From the NCBI GenBank assembly GCA_023402175.1, contig JAEXCN010000485.1, positions 1 through 44,027 on the forward strand: 44,027 bases of DNA, given 5' to 3'. The translations under genes and the position numbers were made by a program. The number at the start of each line of letters is the position of its first letter. The stretch's first letter is position 1. The notes under the pieces were generated by a model that saw nothing but the letters and a program-made list of their open reading frames with translations, was not told the DNA's origin and did no database searches. This document shows positions 8,318 through 16,690 of the stretch, piece after piece. The DNA comes from Pseudomonadota bacterium. GTDB taxonomy: Bacteria > Myxococcota_A > Polyangia > Polyangiales > Polyangiaceae.

Positions 8318-8464
8318 TCACGGGCAAGCTTGCGCCGGGGCGTGGCGTTCCGGCTGGCACGGCGGGCAGTGATACGTCGATCGACCGGGCTCGGGTCCCC
8401 GTATGAAGCGAACGATCAGGGTCTGACAACGGAGGCACGGCCGGCCGCCGCGGCCGTACACCCA
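8318..8464 (-). pseudogene. Remnant of a formamidopyrimidine-DNA glycosylase / Nei C-terminus (zinc finger only)
   Basis: The minus strand encodes WVYGRGGRPCLRC followed 16-18 residues later by RSTYHCPPCQ and a stop soon after. This is the classic C-terminal zinc finger of Fpg/Nei DNA glycosylases (W-V-Y-G-R-x-G-x-P-C-x-x-C ... R-S-T-Y-x-C-P-x-C-Q). The preceding 30-50 codons (for example RAEVCEDLRAAG) only faintly recall the helix-two-turn-helix region. The catalytic N-terminal domain is missing, and its place is taken by the antisense of the Dph6-like gene. I read it as a truncated gene left behind after a deletion. A small stand-alone zinc-finger protein is possible but has no credible start or ribosome site. 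Confidence 0.6.
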
Positions 8465-8614
8465 GAGGCGAGAGCGACCAGCGGCCCTCAGATCCTCGCA
8501 GACCTCCGCGCGGCCGAGGCGCTCGCCCGCGCCGACCTTCGCGAGAGCGACCTGCTTCGCGGGCGAGGCTCCGGAGCGGTCGGCGGAGTAACCTGCACCC
8601 GCCCGGAGGTGAAG

Positions 8615-9289
8615 ATGCGTCCGAGAGTGCTGGTATCGTGGAGCAGTGGGAAGGATGCTGCCTGGACGCTCCATGTCCTCCGCCAGCAAGGGAACGTCGA
8701 GATCGTCGGTCTTCTGACGGTCGTGAGCCGCGGAGACGACCGCGTCGCGATGCATGCGGTCCGCGAGGACCTGCTCGAGGCGCAGGCCGAGCGCGTCGCC
8801 GTACCGTTGTGGAAGGTCCCTATCCCGGACCCCTGCTCGTCGGAGGAGTACGCAGCCGCGATGGCGCGCGCCGTCGACGAGGCACGCGCGGCGGGCGTGA
8901 GCCAGTTCGCGTTCGGCGACTTGTTCCTCGAGGACGTGCGCGCCGCGCGTGAACAGAAGCTCGCACCGACGGGCCTCTCGGCGATCTTCCCCCTCTGGCG
9001 CCGCGAGACGAAAGCGCTCGCGATGGAGATGATCGGCGCGGGCCTCCGAGCACGGATTGTCTCGATCGACCCGAAGCGGCTCGATCGATCTTTCGCCGGC
9101 AGAGCGCTCGACGATTCGCTCCTGCGCGATCTCCCTCCGGAGGTGGACCCGTGCGGCGAGCATGGTGAGTTCCATACGTTCGTGCACGACGGTCCTATGT
9201 TCTCGCGACCGGTCCCGGTCATGCCCGGCCCCGTCACCGAGCACGACGGCTACTGGTATGCGGACTTGCTCCTCGGTCCCGACCGGTAG
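8615..9289 (+). CDS. Dph6-like adenine-nucleotide alpha-hydrolase (diphthine-ammonia ligase family)
   Basis: A 224-residue protein whose ATG at 8615 follows an excellent GGAGGTGA ribosome site. A longer in-frame extension to 8303 is not credible. The N-terminus carries the PP-loop (VSWSSGKDAAWTLH, residues 5-18), the ATP-binding motif of the family. Further family features are AFGDLFLEDVRAAREQ and, near the C-terminus, DPCGEHGEFHTFVHDGP. In archaea and eukaryotes Dph6 amidates diphthine on elongation factor 2. Bacteria lack diphthamide, so the bacterial homologues must act on another substrate, which is unknown. The gene stands alone between a DNA-glycosylase remnant and a convergent drug exporter. 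Confidence 0.88.
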   Translation: MRPRVLVSWSSGKDAAWTLHVLRQQGNVEIVGLLTVVSRGDDRVAMHAVREDLLEAQAERVAVPLWKVPIPDPCSSEEYAAAMARAVDEARAAGVSQFAFGDLFLEDVRAAREQKLAPTGLSAIFPLWRRETKALAMEMIGAGLRARIVSIDPKRLDRSFAGRALDDSLLRDLPPEVDPCGEHGEFHTFVHDGPMFSRPVPVMPGPVTEHDGYWYADLLLGPDR

Positions 9290-9375
9290 AGTCGGCGCGC
9301 ACAGTACGCGGTTCACTTGTGCGCCTCCGCGGCGCGCCGACTTCGATCGTCGTCCGGTGGACGATGCTCCCGCCT

Positions 9376-10599
9376 CTAACCCGGTGACACGTCACGAAGT
9401 GGAGCTTCGCGCTGCCGATGGCGCGAGAGGAGAGCGAGGACGAGCACGGCGCCGAGACCGGCGTAGGCCACGAGCGGCCACGCCGTAGCGGCGGGAAGAA
9501 GGACGACCGCAATGGTGCCGGTGCCGACGAGGAAGATGCTGCTCGTGCAGTAGTAGAGCGCCGTCGACGTCCCGGCGATCTCGGAGAAGGACGCCAGCGC
9601 GCCATTGGCCGATACCGAGACGGTCATCGCGATTCCCACCGCGATGATCCACGCCGGCAACATGAAGCCGACGACATGATCGATCATCGTCTCACGCCCT
9701 ACGAGGAGCACGGCACCGAGCATGATCAGCGCCATTCCCCGCGCCAAGCAGCCGCGCTCGCCGTATCGCTCGACCAGCCGAGCTGCAAAGCGCGACGTGA
9801 GGATCAGGACGAGCGCGACAGTGCCGAAGATCGCGCTGAAGCCGAGCGGCGAATACCCGTGCCTCTGAATGATCACTCCCGGCGCGATCGAGAAGTAGAC
9901 GAAGAACGATCCCATCGCGACGCCGTACCCGAGCGTGTACGTCCAGAACGCCCGATGACGAAGCACGATGCCGAGATGCTCGAAGCGAACGCTCTTGCTC
10001 TCGGGCGGCCGCGTCTCCGGCCACAGCATGAGCGCACGAAGCCCCGCGAGCGCAGGCAGCACGGCCAACGTCAGGAAGATGGCTCGCACTCCGTCGGCCT
10101 CGTAGAGCGTCGCGCCCAGAAACGGCCCGAGCGCGGGGACGAAGACGAGGATCGCGCTCATCGTCGCGTAGATGCTGCTGCCTTCCTTGCGCGTCGCATA
10201 CACGTCCCTCACCGTGGCGAACGTCGCAACGACCATCGCTGCTCCGCTCGCCGACTCGACGATCCTGAGCAGCACGAACGGCAAGAACGACCGCGTCCAC
10301 GCGAGGCCGAGAGACGCCAGCGTGTACCCGGCGGCGCCGCCGAGCAGCACCGGGCGACGCCCAACCCGATCGGAGAGCGGTCCGAAGACGAGCTGTCCGG
10401 CGCCGAGCAGCAGCAGGTAACCGGAGAGCGTGAGCTGGATGTACTTGGGTGTCGTGCCCAGCAGACCGGGCATGTCCGGGATCGCGGGCAGATACATGTC
10501 CATCCCGAGCGCCGCGATCAGGTCGAACGGACACATCAGCAGCAGCGCTGCCGATAGAGAGAAACCCCACGAGCGTTGATTGTGATTCTGAGTGCGCAC
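9376..10599 (-). CDS. CmlA/FloR-like major-facilitator drug exporter (phenicol efflux type)
   Basis: A 407-residue, 12-helix MFS transporter. I chose the GTG at 10599 because a perfect AAGGAGG lies seven bases upstream. The diagnostic start of the family is present (SPFDL-like CPFDLIAALGMDMYLPAI), along with MFS motif A (GPLSDRVGRRPVLLGG), FATVRDVYA and the motif-C-like PALGPFLGA. The resemblance to CmlA and FloR extends through GSFFVYFSIAPG and the C-terminal SVSANGALASF. Those proteins export chloramphenicol and florfenicol by proton antiport. Codon use matches the neighbours, so it looks resident rather than recently acquired. The substrate in this organism is untested. The inducible leader peptide known from plasmid cmlA was looked for and not found. 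Confidence 0.88.
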   Translation of the reverse strand: MRTQNHNQRSWGFSLSAALLLMCPFDLIAALGMDMYLPAIPDMPGLLGTTPKYIQLTLSGYLLLLGAGQLVFGPLSDRVGRRPVLLGGAAGYTLASLGLAWTRSFLPFVLLRIVESASGAAMVVATFATVRDVYATRKEGSSIYATMSAILVFVPALGPFLGATLYEADGVRAIFLTLAVLPALAGLRALMLWPETRPPESKSVRFEHLGIVLRHRAFWTYTLGYGVAMGSFFVYFSIAPGVIIQRHGYSPLGFSAIFGTVALVLILTSRFAARLVERYGERGCLARGMALIMLGAVLLVGRETMIDHVVGFMLPAWIIAVGIAMTVSVSANGALASFSEIAGTSTALYYCTSSIFLVGTGTIAVVLLPAATAWPLVAYAGLGAVLVLALLSRHRQREAPLRDVSPG

Positions 10600-10828
10600 G
10601 ACGGCGCCTCCTTGTCGAAAGTCGAAAGGATGGCGGTCGCGCCCGAGCATTCGGGTCGATCGAGGCGCGCCGCAACGACTGATTGGGATCAGAAGCTGCG
10701 GCTCAGTGGTCTGCGCGCTCGGCGCTCGCTTTCATGACGGTGCTCGTCTCGCTCGAATCGCGTAGCTCGTAAGTCGGCGCCGGCCCGTGCGCAAGCAGGA
10801 AACAGGATAGCGTGCCGCGCAGCCCAGG

Positions 10829-11644
10829 TCAGCTCTCGAGCACCCGCGATAGCGCTGCGTCGAGCTGCACAGTCACGCACCGGGCGAGGCTCGCGTGATC
10901 GCGGTCGGAAATCTTCATCCGCTCGGCGAGCCGGTTCTTCACCCGGTATTCGAGCTTCTGCCGCGCGGAGCGCACCGCCGACGCGACCACTTCGCACGTC
11001 GCGCCGTACAAGAGCGAGAGCGCCGCGAGGTCGTCCCTCTCGACGATCGCGTCCGCGAGTATCGCCCGCTCGCGCGCATCGAGCGACGTCAGCGTATGCG
11101 CGATCGTCAAACGCAGGCCGGGCAGGTACGTCTGCTTCACGCGCTGGAGCTCGGGGTCGAGCGCCAGCGTCGATCCGCGTGGCGGATCGGCGAGGAGCGC
11201 GTCCTCGAGCGTCGTCGGACCCTGCTTCATTCCGCTCGCGAGCGCGAGGAAGAGCCGACTCGTCACGCCCCGGACGTAGGCGTCGAGCTGGATGTCTCCT
11301 TTGTAGAGCGCGATCCGCGCCGCGCCGCCGTCGGGAATGTAAAGCAGGCGCTTCCACACGAGCTGGCGCGCGAGCGTCTGGCTCAAGCCCGGCGGACGGA
11401 TGCGTGCGTGCGCCGCGTCGATGTCCTCGGCCGTGAGCTCTTCGAGGAAGTCGTGCGCCGCTCGTACGCCCTTCGCGCAGGCGCACGCGAGGAGCAGGTC
11501 GTCCGCGTAGACGTCCTCGTCGAGGCGCGGGTCCGGAACGCGGGCGAGGATGAACGCGTCGAGCTCGGCGTCCGTGATCGTGCCGAGCTCGGGCCATGTC
11601 TCTCGGGCGTTCGCGCGCAGCCGAGGGAGGACCTCGCGACCCAT
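10829..11644 (-). CDS. Sigma-70-like protein of the myxobacterial type (Sig-70_gmx1-like)
   Basis: A 271-residue protein. The ATG at 11644 (MGREVLPRLRANARE) is preferred over a GTG at 11662 because TACCTT lies eight bases upstream, a spacing repeated at other starts here. The N-terminal half contains DLLLACACAKGVRAAHDFLE and RQLVWKRLLYIPDGGAARI. The C-terminal half has IAHTLTSLDARERAILADAI and a helix-turn-helix-like segment (ATCEVVASAVRSARQKLEYR). This arrangement matches what I remember of the Myxococcales family-1 sigma-70-like proteins, which often accompany protein kinases. No kinase is present here. It is divergent from the Eis-like gene across 152 bases. Whether it binds core polymerase is unproven. 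Confidence 0.7.
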   Translation of the reverse strand: MGREVLPRLRANARETWPELGTITDAELDAFILARVPDPRLDEDVYADDLLLACACAKGVRAAHDFLEELTAEDIDAAHARIRPPGLSQTLARQLVWKRLLYIPDGGAARIALYKGDIQLDAYVRGVTSRLFLALASGMKQGPTTLEDALLADPPRGSTLALDPELQRVKQTYLPGLRLTIAHTLTSLDARERAILADAIVERDDLAALSLLYGATCEVVASAVRSARQKLEYRVKNRLAERMKISDRDHASLARCVTVQLDAALSRVLES

Positions 11645-11652
11645 CGCCGTCG

Positions 11653-11658
11653 AAGGTA
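11653..11658 (-). promoter_or_regulatory. Candidate -10 box (TACCTT) for the sigma-like gene
   Basis: Minus-strand TACCTT is followed by eight bases (CGACGGCG) and the ATG at 11644. There is no Shine-Dalgarno, which fits a leaderless transcript. The same CGACGGCG-ATG context is present at 14198. Confidence 0.35.
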
Positions 11659-11780
11659 GCACCCGCCCGATGGGTGAGCGAGGGACGACCGCGCGCGGCG
11701 GCGCACCACGGCGCCGGACGACACCGTTTGCGGTCGGTCCGGCGCACGCCGGGAGTCTGGCGCCCGCGGGTCGGTGTGAT

Positions 11781-11786
11781 TAGCCT
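11781..11786 (+). promoter_or_regulatory. Candidate -10 box (TAGCCT) for the Eis-like gene
   Basis: TAGCCT ends ten bases before the ATG at 11797, with no Shine-Dalgarno between. A leaderless or very short leader transcript is suggested. Confidence 0.3.
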
Positions 11787-11796
11787 CGCGCTTCCC

Positions 11797-12981
11797 ATGA
11801 CGTCGCACGACGATTTCAAATTCTCGGCCGCCCACGGCGCGAACATCGACGCGCTCGGCGATGTGCTTTCGCATGCCTTCGGCTTTCCGCGTGAGGACGC
11901 GAGGTCCTGGTTCGAGCGCGCCGGGCTCGAAAACGTCCGCACGCTCGAGCGCAACGGCCGAGTATGCGGTGGTCTGATCGAGATCCCGATGGGGCAGTTC
12001 TTCGGCGGGCGTTCGGTCACGACGATGGGCGTCGCCGGCGTCGGCATCGTCCCGGAGGAGCGCGGGCGCGGGGTCGCGACGCATCTAATGCTCTCGATGC
12101 TGCGGGGGGCGCGGGCTCGCGGTTTCGCGCTCTCGACGCTGTATCCGGCGACCGTGTCCCTCTATCGTCGCGTCGGCTACGAGCGCGGAGGTGCTCGCTT
12201 CTCGATCTCGCTCGACCCTCGCACATGCGAGATCCCGCGCGTTCCCGAGATGATGATCGCAGAGGTCAGCGGAACGCCGGCCGATGTCGTGGCGCTCTAC
12301 GAGAAGACCGCGCGCCGCTGCGATGGGTACATCGATCGCGGTCCTTACGTCTGGTCGCGCGTGTCGACGCCACGTGGCCTCGTCACGAAGACGTTCACGG
12401 CCTCGCACGGCAGCACGCTCGAGGGATACGTCGTCCTCTCGCACAAGATGGAACCCCCGGCCTCGACCGTCACCGTCACGGACATTGCCGCGACGACCGC
12501 GCGAGCCGCTCGCGCGCTGCTTCGTGTGCTGGTCGAATATCGCTCGCTCGCGGCGCTCGTCCAATGGTACGGCGGTCCGTCGGACCTGTTCACGAACCTC
12601 CTGCCGGAGCGTCACTGCGAGATCCGTCTCACCGACTATTTCATGGTCCGCGTCGTCGACGTCGCGAACGCCCTCGCGCTCCGTGGATGGCCGCGCGCGA
12701 TCGACGGCGGGCTCACGATCGAGCTCGACGATGCATCGATGCCCGAGAACAGCGGCGTCTATGGGCTCGAGCTCGAAGGCGGCCGCTTGCGCATCGCGGC
12801 GGGCGAGGCCAAGGGGCCACGCGTGAAGATCACGGAGCGAGGCCTCGCGGCCCTCTATACCGGGCAGGCGCAGGCGCACGTGCTCGCGAGCGCGGGCTGG
12901 CTCGAGGCCGACGAGGACGCGCGCGAGCTGCTCGACCGGTGGTTCGGCGGTCCGCTGCCGACGACGCGTGACTTCTTCTGA
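11797..12981 (+). CDS. Eis-like GNAT N-acetyltransferase
   Basis: A 394-residue protein from the ATG at 11797. Two GNAT-like domains and a C-terminal sterol-carrier-like domain make up the Eis family. The acetyl-CoA site is VGIVPEERGRGVATHLM (about residues 87-103). The catalytic Tyr region is LYRRVGYERGG (about 124-134). The protein ends in DFF, so it keeps a C-terminal Phe, whose carboxylate acts as general base in mycobacterial Eis. Mycobacterial Eis acetylates aminoglycosides at several positions and also proteins. The natural substrate of the myxobacterial relatives is unknown. It is divergent from the sigma-like gene and converges on the zinc-ribbon/pentapeptide pair with 7 bases between. 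Confidence 0.85.
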   Translation: MTSHDDFKFSAAHGANIDALGDVLSHAFGFPREDARSWFERAGLENVRTLERNGRVCGGLIEIPMGQFFGGRSVTTMGVAGVGIVPEERGRGVATHLMLSMLRGARARGFALSTLYPATVSLYRRVGYERGGARFSISLDPRTCEIPRVPEMMIAEVSGTPADVVALYEKTARRCDGYIDRGPYVWSRVSTPRGLVTKTFTASHGSTLEGYVVLSHKMEPPASTVTVTDIAATTARAARALLRVLVEYRSLAALVQWYGGPSDLFTNLLPERHCEIRLTDYFMVRVVDVANALALRGWPRAIDGGLTIELDDASMPENSGVYGLELEGGRLRIAAGEAKGPRVKITERGLAALYTGQAQAHVLASAGWLEADEDARELLDRWFGGPLPTTRDFF

Positions 12982-12988
12982 GCCTTTC

Positions 12989-13213
12989 TCAGGAGAGCGG
13001 CCGAGAGAGCCGTGCGATCGGCGTCTGGCACCGAGCGCACCTGCGCACGTCGATGACGGTACCTTCGGGCCAGTGCACGACGTGCTCGGCGAGCTCCGCG
13101 CGCGCGAGCGTGCGCACGGGGACGAGGTCGGCGAACACGGACGCTTCGTAGTCGGCGCCGCAGCGCCCGCACCTGGATCGTGCACGCGTGCGGTCGGCGT
13201 GACCGCTCGTCAT
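12989..13213 (-). CDS. Small zinc-ribbon protein
   Basis: A 74-residue protein with two CxxC knuckles: CGRCGADYEASVF (residues 15-27) and CARCQTPIARL (58-68). The spacing of about 40 residues fits a zinc ribbon. The start ATG overlaps the stop of the pentapeptide-repeat gene (ATGA, 13210-13213), so the two are translated together. This coupling is the main reason to accept so small a gene. It could bind nucleic acid or a protein partner. No specific family is recognised. Confidence 0.7.
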   Translation of the reverse strand: MTSGHADRTRARSRCGRCGADYEASVFADLVPVRTLARAELAEHVVHWPEGTVIDVRRCARCQTPIARLSRPLS

Positions 13214-14019
13214 CGGTACGGCCCCGAGGGGGAAGGCTTGGCGCGGTCCATCCCCCGGACGCCGTCGAGGTTCGCACCGTCGAAGCGCGTGCCTTCGAGG
13301 CGTGCATCGTGGAGGTCGGCGCGCTCGAGGCTCGCCTCGGTGAAGTCCGCGTTCGACAGGTCCGCGCCGCGGAGGTCGGCCTTCTCGAGGCTCGATCCTG
13401 CGAAGACCGCGTCGACGAGCCTGGCCCCGCGAAGATCGACGCGCTCGAGGTTCGCGGACGTGGCGCCGATCGCGGAGAGATCGGTGTCCCGCAGATCGGC
13501 GTTCTCGAGGTTCGCCGAGGTGAAACGAGCGGCGTGGGCCTTCGCTCCGCGCAAGCGCGCGTGCTCGAGGTTCGAGCGTGCGAGGTTCGCGTGCTCGAGG
13601 ATCGCTTCACGTAGATCCGCGTGCTCCAGGTTGCTGCCATCGACGGCCGCGTTCGTGAGGTCCGCGCGAACGAGCACCGCGTGCTCCAGGTTCGAGCCGC
13701 GCAAGTTCGCATCCGCGAGCCGAGCGCCCTCGAGGACGGCGTGCTCGAGGTTCGCGCCGTCGATCTTCGCCCCGCGCAGATCGGCGCCGGCGAGCGACGC
13801 CTCTTCGAGGTTCGCCCGCCGGAGCGAAGCGCCCGCCAGCCTCGCCCCGTCGAGCTTGATTCGTTCGAGATCCGCGCCTCGCAGATCGGCTCCTTCGAGC
13901 ATTACGCCGGCGAGATCGAGCTCCGCATCGCGTGCCTCGGCGAGAGCCTCACGCAGATCGTGGGCGCGCGCAGACTGGAAGAGCACCCGGCCATCATGGT
14001 GACGGATCACGATCGGCAT
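13210..14019 (-). CDS. Pentapeptide-repeat protein with perfectly regular 20-residue coils
   Basis: A 269-residue protein. After about 40 N-terminal residues (starting MPIVIRHHDGRVLFQ) come some 45 pentapeptide repeats A(D/N)LxX with hardly an interruption. They fall into 11 consecutive 20-residue coils of a right-handed quadrilateral beta-helix, and one face repeats (A/S)NLEHA or a close variant in almost every coil (for example GANLEHAVLEGA, GSNLEHADLREA, RSNLEHARLRGA). Such proteins can mimic DNA and protect gyrase (Qnr, MfpA), or serve as scaffolds. Nothing here decides. The N-terminal segment may be a small strand-rich cap. The gene is coupled by ATGA to a zinc-ribbon gene. TAGCGT eight bases before the start suggests its own leaderless promoter. 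Confidence 0.9.
   Translation of the reverse strand: MPIVIRHHDGRVLFQSARAHDLREALAEARDAELDLAGVMLEGADLRGADLERIKLDGARLAGASLRRANLEEASLAGADLRGAKIDGANLEHAVLEGARLADANLRGSNLEHAVLVRADLTNAAVDGSNLEHADLREAILEHANLARSNLEHARLRGAKAHAARFTSANLENADLRDTDLSAIGATSANLERVDLRGARLVDAVFAGSSLEKADLRGADLSNADFTEASLERADLHDARLEGTRFDGANLDGVRGMDRAKPSPSGPYR
13261..13875. repeat. 60-bp in-phase tandem repeat inside the pentapeptide gene
   Basis: Eleven consecutive 60-base units keep exact phase. Each begins near a block resembling GTGCTCGAGGTTCG on the plus strand (13264, 13323, 13383 and so on at 60-base steps). It encodes the Asn-Leu-Glu-His face of successive coils, so this is a coding repeat rather than a CRISPR or satellite. 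Confidence 0.8.
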
Positions 14020-14027
14020 GGGCAGTA

Positions 14028-14033
14028 ACGCTA
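14028..14033 (-). promoter_or_regulatory. Candidate -10 box (TAGCGT) for the pentapeptide-repeat gene
   Basis: Minus-strand TAGCGT ends eight bases before the ATG at 14019. No Shine-Dalgarno is present. Confidence 0.3.
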
Positions 14034-14182
14034 GTGGCCGGCGAGCTCGAGGGCCATGTCATCGGCAGCCACGAGTGTTTGCCGAAGGCGACAGAAACCG
14101 AGAGAGCTCGTCCGCGACTGACCTCCGCCGCCAGATCGCTTTGCCATTCGCGCCAAAACGAGGCGACGAGCCGATGCTTGGT

Positions 14183-14188
14183 TATCCT
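14183..14188 (+). promoter_or_regulatory. Candidate -10 box (TATCCT) for the AraC-type regulator
   Basis: TATCCT is followed by nine bases (GCGACGGCG) and the ATG at 14198. The context is nearly identical to that of the sigma-like gene at 11644. Confidence 0.35.
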
Positions 14189-14197
14189 GCGACGGCG

Positions 14198-15241
14198 ATG
14201 GACGAGCCGGAGCGAAGACGGTCCGGGCGACCGCAGCGCGAAGCGGCGACGCCCTCTGCGCTCGCGCCGGCGCTCCTCCGATGGGCCGCGCAGAACGGGT
14301 GCGATGCGTCGCTGATCGCGCATCGCGGAGGCCTCGATCCCGCTGAAGCCGATCGTGACGCGGCACCGGTCACGGCGCCCGGGCTCGCGACGATGCTGGC
14401 GATGACCGCCGAGCTCGTGGCGGAGCCTCACCTCGCGCTGCGCCTTCCGAGCGAGCTGCCGTTCCGGCGCTATGACGCCGGCGCCCTTGCCGCGCGGGTT
14501 GCCGGAACGCCGCGCGATGCGCTCGCGGCGATAGCCCGTTACGCTCCGCTCGTCTTTCCGCGGCTCGAAGCGACGCTCGTCGAAGCGTCGGACGAGGTCC
14601 GCCTGCACGCGCGCATCGGCGGCGCGCCGCGCGCGCTCGGACATCATGTCGACGAATACGTCCTCGCGTTCGCGCTCGGGCACTGCCGTCGTGGTGAGAC
14701 GCGCCTCGTTCCACGGCGCGTGTGGCTCGCGAGCGCGCGACCGCCCGGCGATCTCGGCCCGCTGGTTCGTGCGATGGGGACCGACGAGATCGAGCTCGGC
14801 GCCGAGGACACCGGCATCGCGCTCGCGTCAGCCGACGCAAGCAACGCGCTCCCGTCGTTCGATCCCATGCTCGTCGCTGCTGCCGAGCAGATCGCGTCCG
14901 CGGCGCTCGCATCGGCGCCACGCCCGGGCGCGCTCGCCGCGGCCGTCGGCGCGAGGATCGAAGCGATGCTTCCCGGCGACGTCGGCGCCGATGCCATCGC
15001 AAGCGCGATGAAGATGAGCGGCCGAACGCTGCAACGACGGCTCGAAGACGAAGGCGTCCGCTTCTCGGTGGTGCTCGACGACGTGCGCGAACGGCTCGCG
15101 AAGAAGCTCCTCGGCGACGGAACGGTCCCGCTCGCAGAGATCGCCTACCGGCTCGGGTTCTCGGACCTGGCGACCTTCAGCCGAGCGTTCAAGCGCTGGA
15201 CGGGTATACCTCCGGGGGCGTATCGGCGCCTGCCGCGCTGA
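14198..15241 (+). CDS. AraC-family transcriptional regulator (OruR/ArgR type)
   Basis: A 347-residue protein from the ATG at 14198. An alternative ATG at 14174 adds eight residues, and neither has a ribosome site. Residues about 25-210 correspond to the arabinose-binding-like domain of this subgroup (SALAPALLRWAAQNGCDASL at the start). The C-terminal 100 residues are an AraC double helix-turn-helix: IASAMKMSGRTLQRRLEDEG and VPLAEIAYRLGFSDLATFSR followed by AFKRWTGIPPGAYRR, the standard second-helix signature. Regulators of this subgroup usually respond to small metabolites and control a neighbouring catabolic gene. The adjacent phosphoesterase does not suggest an effector. It probably acts from a promoter upstream of itself. 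Confidence 0.9.
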   Translation: MDEPERRRSGRPQREAATPSALAPALLRWAAQNGCDASLIAHRGGLDPAEADRDAAPVTAPGLATMLAMTAELVAEPHLALRLPSELPFRRYDAGALAARVAGTPRDALAAIARYAPLVFPRLEATLVEASDEVRLHARIGGAPRALGHHVDEYVLAFALGHCRRGETRLVPRRVWLASARPPGDLGPLVRAMGTDEIELGAEDTGIALASADASNALPSFDPMLVAAAEQIASAALASAPRPGALAAAVGARIEAMLPGDVGADAIASAMKMSGRTLQRRLEDEGVRFSVVLDDVRERLAKKLLGDGTVPLAEIAYRLGFSDLATFSRAFKRWTGIPPGAYRRLPR

Positions 15242-15246
15242 GCGAA

Positions 15247-15259
15247 ACCTTCCGAAGGT
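15247..15259. promoter_or_regulatory. 13-bp perfect palindrome between the AraC regulator and the phosphoesterase
   Basis: The arms ACCTTC and GAAGGT flank one central C. It starts six bases after the regulator stop and lies 30 bases before the next start. It could be an operator, or a small hairpin. Nothing links it to a specific protein. Confidence 0.3.
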
Positions 15260-15288
15260 CTCGTTCATCGTAGGATGAAGATCCATCC

Positions 15289-16449
<1,161 letters not shown>

Positions 16450-16466
16450 CCGTTCGGCGTCGGCGC

Positions 16467-16510
16467 GCCACGAGGCAGGACGTCCGCCGCCACGAGGCAG
16501 GACATCCTCC
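16467..16510. repeat. Tandem duplication of a 22-base unit in an intergenic region
   Basis: Two adjacent 22-base units (16467-16488 and 16489-16510) share 20 positions. The common core is GCCACGAGGCAGGAC. It lies between the phosphoesterase and the diguanylate cyclase genes. The rest of 16450-16690 shows nothing recognisable. Confidence 0.6.
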
Positions 16511-16690
16511 GAATCGGGTGCGACATGCACGCATCGATCTGAAGCACGGCCGGGAAGTCCCGCCGCAACGCCGCGGTTCTAGCGTCGTACCTTGGTCCAT
16601 CGCGCCGCTGCTACCCCACGACCTCATCCGTCGTCTCGCGCTCCAGCTCTAGCGTCGGCGAAACGGCGTGAGCATGTTCCTCGCCGTCCG

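Noticed and set aside
10600..10740. Possible leader peptide for translational attenuation upstream of the CmlA-like gene
   Set aside because: Only a ten-codon frame without ribosome site was seen, and no alternative stem-loops sequester the AAGGAGG.
13261..13875. Regular 60-base repeats resembling a satellite or CRISPR array
   Set aside because: Units are in frame with a pentapeptide-repeat protein, and no spacer/repeat boundary exists.
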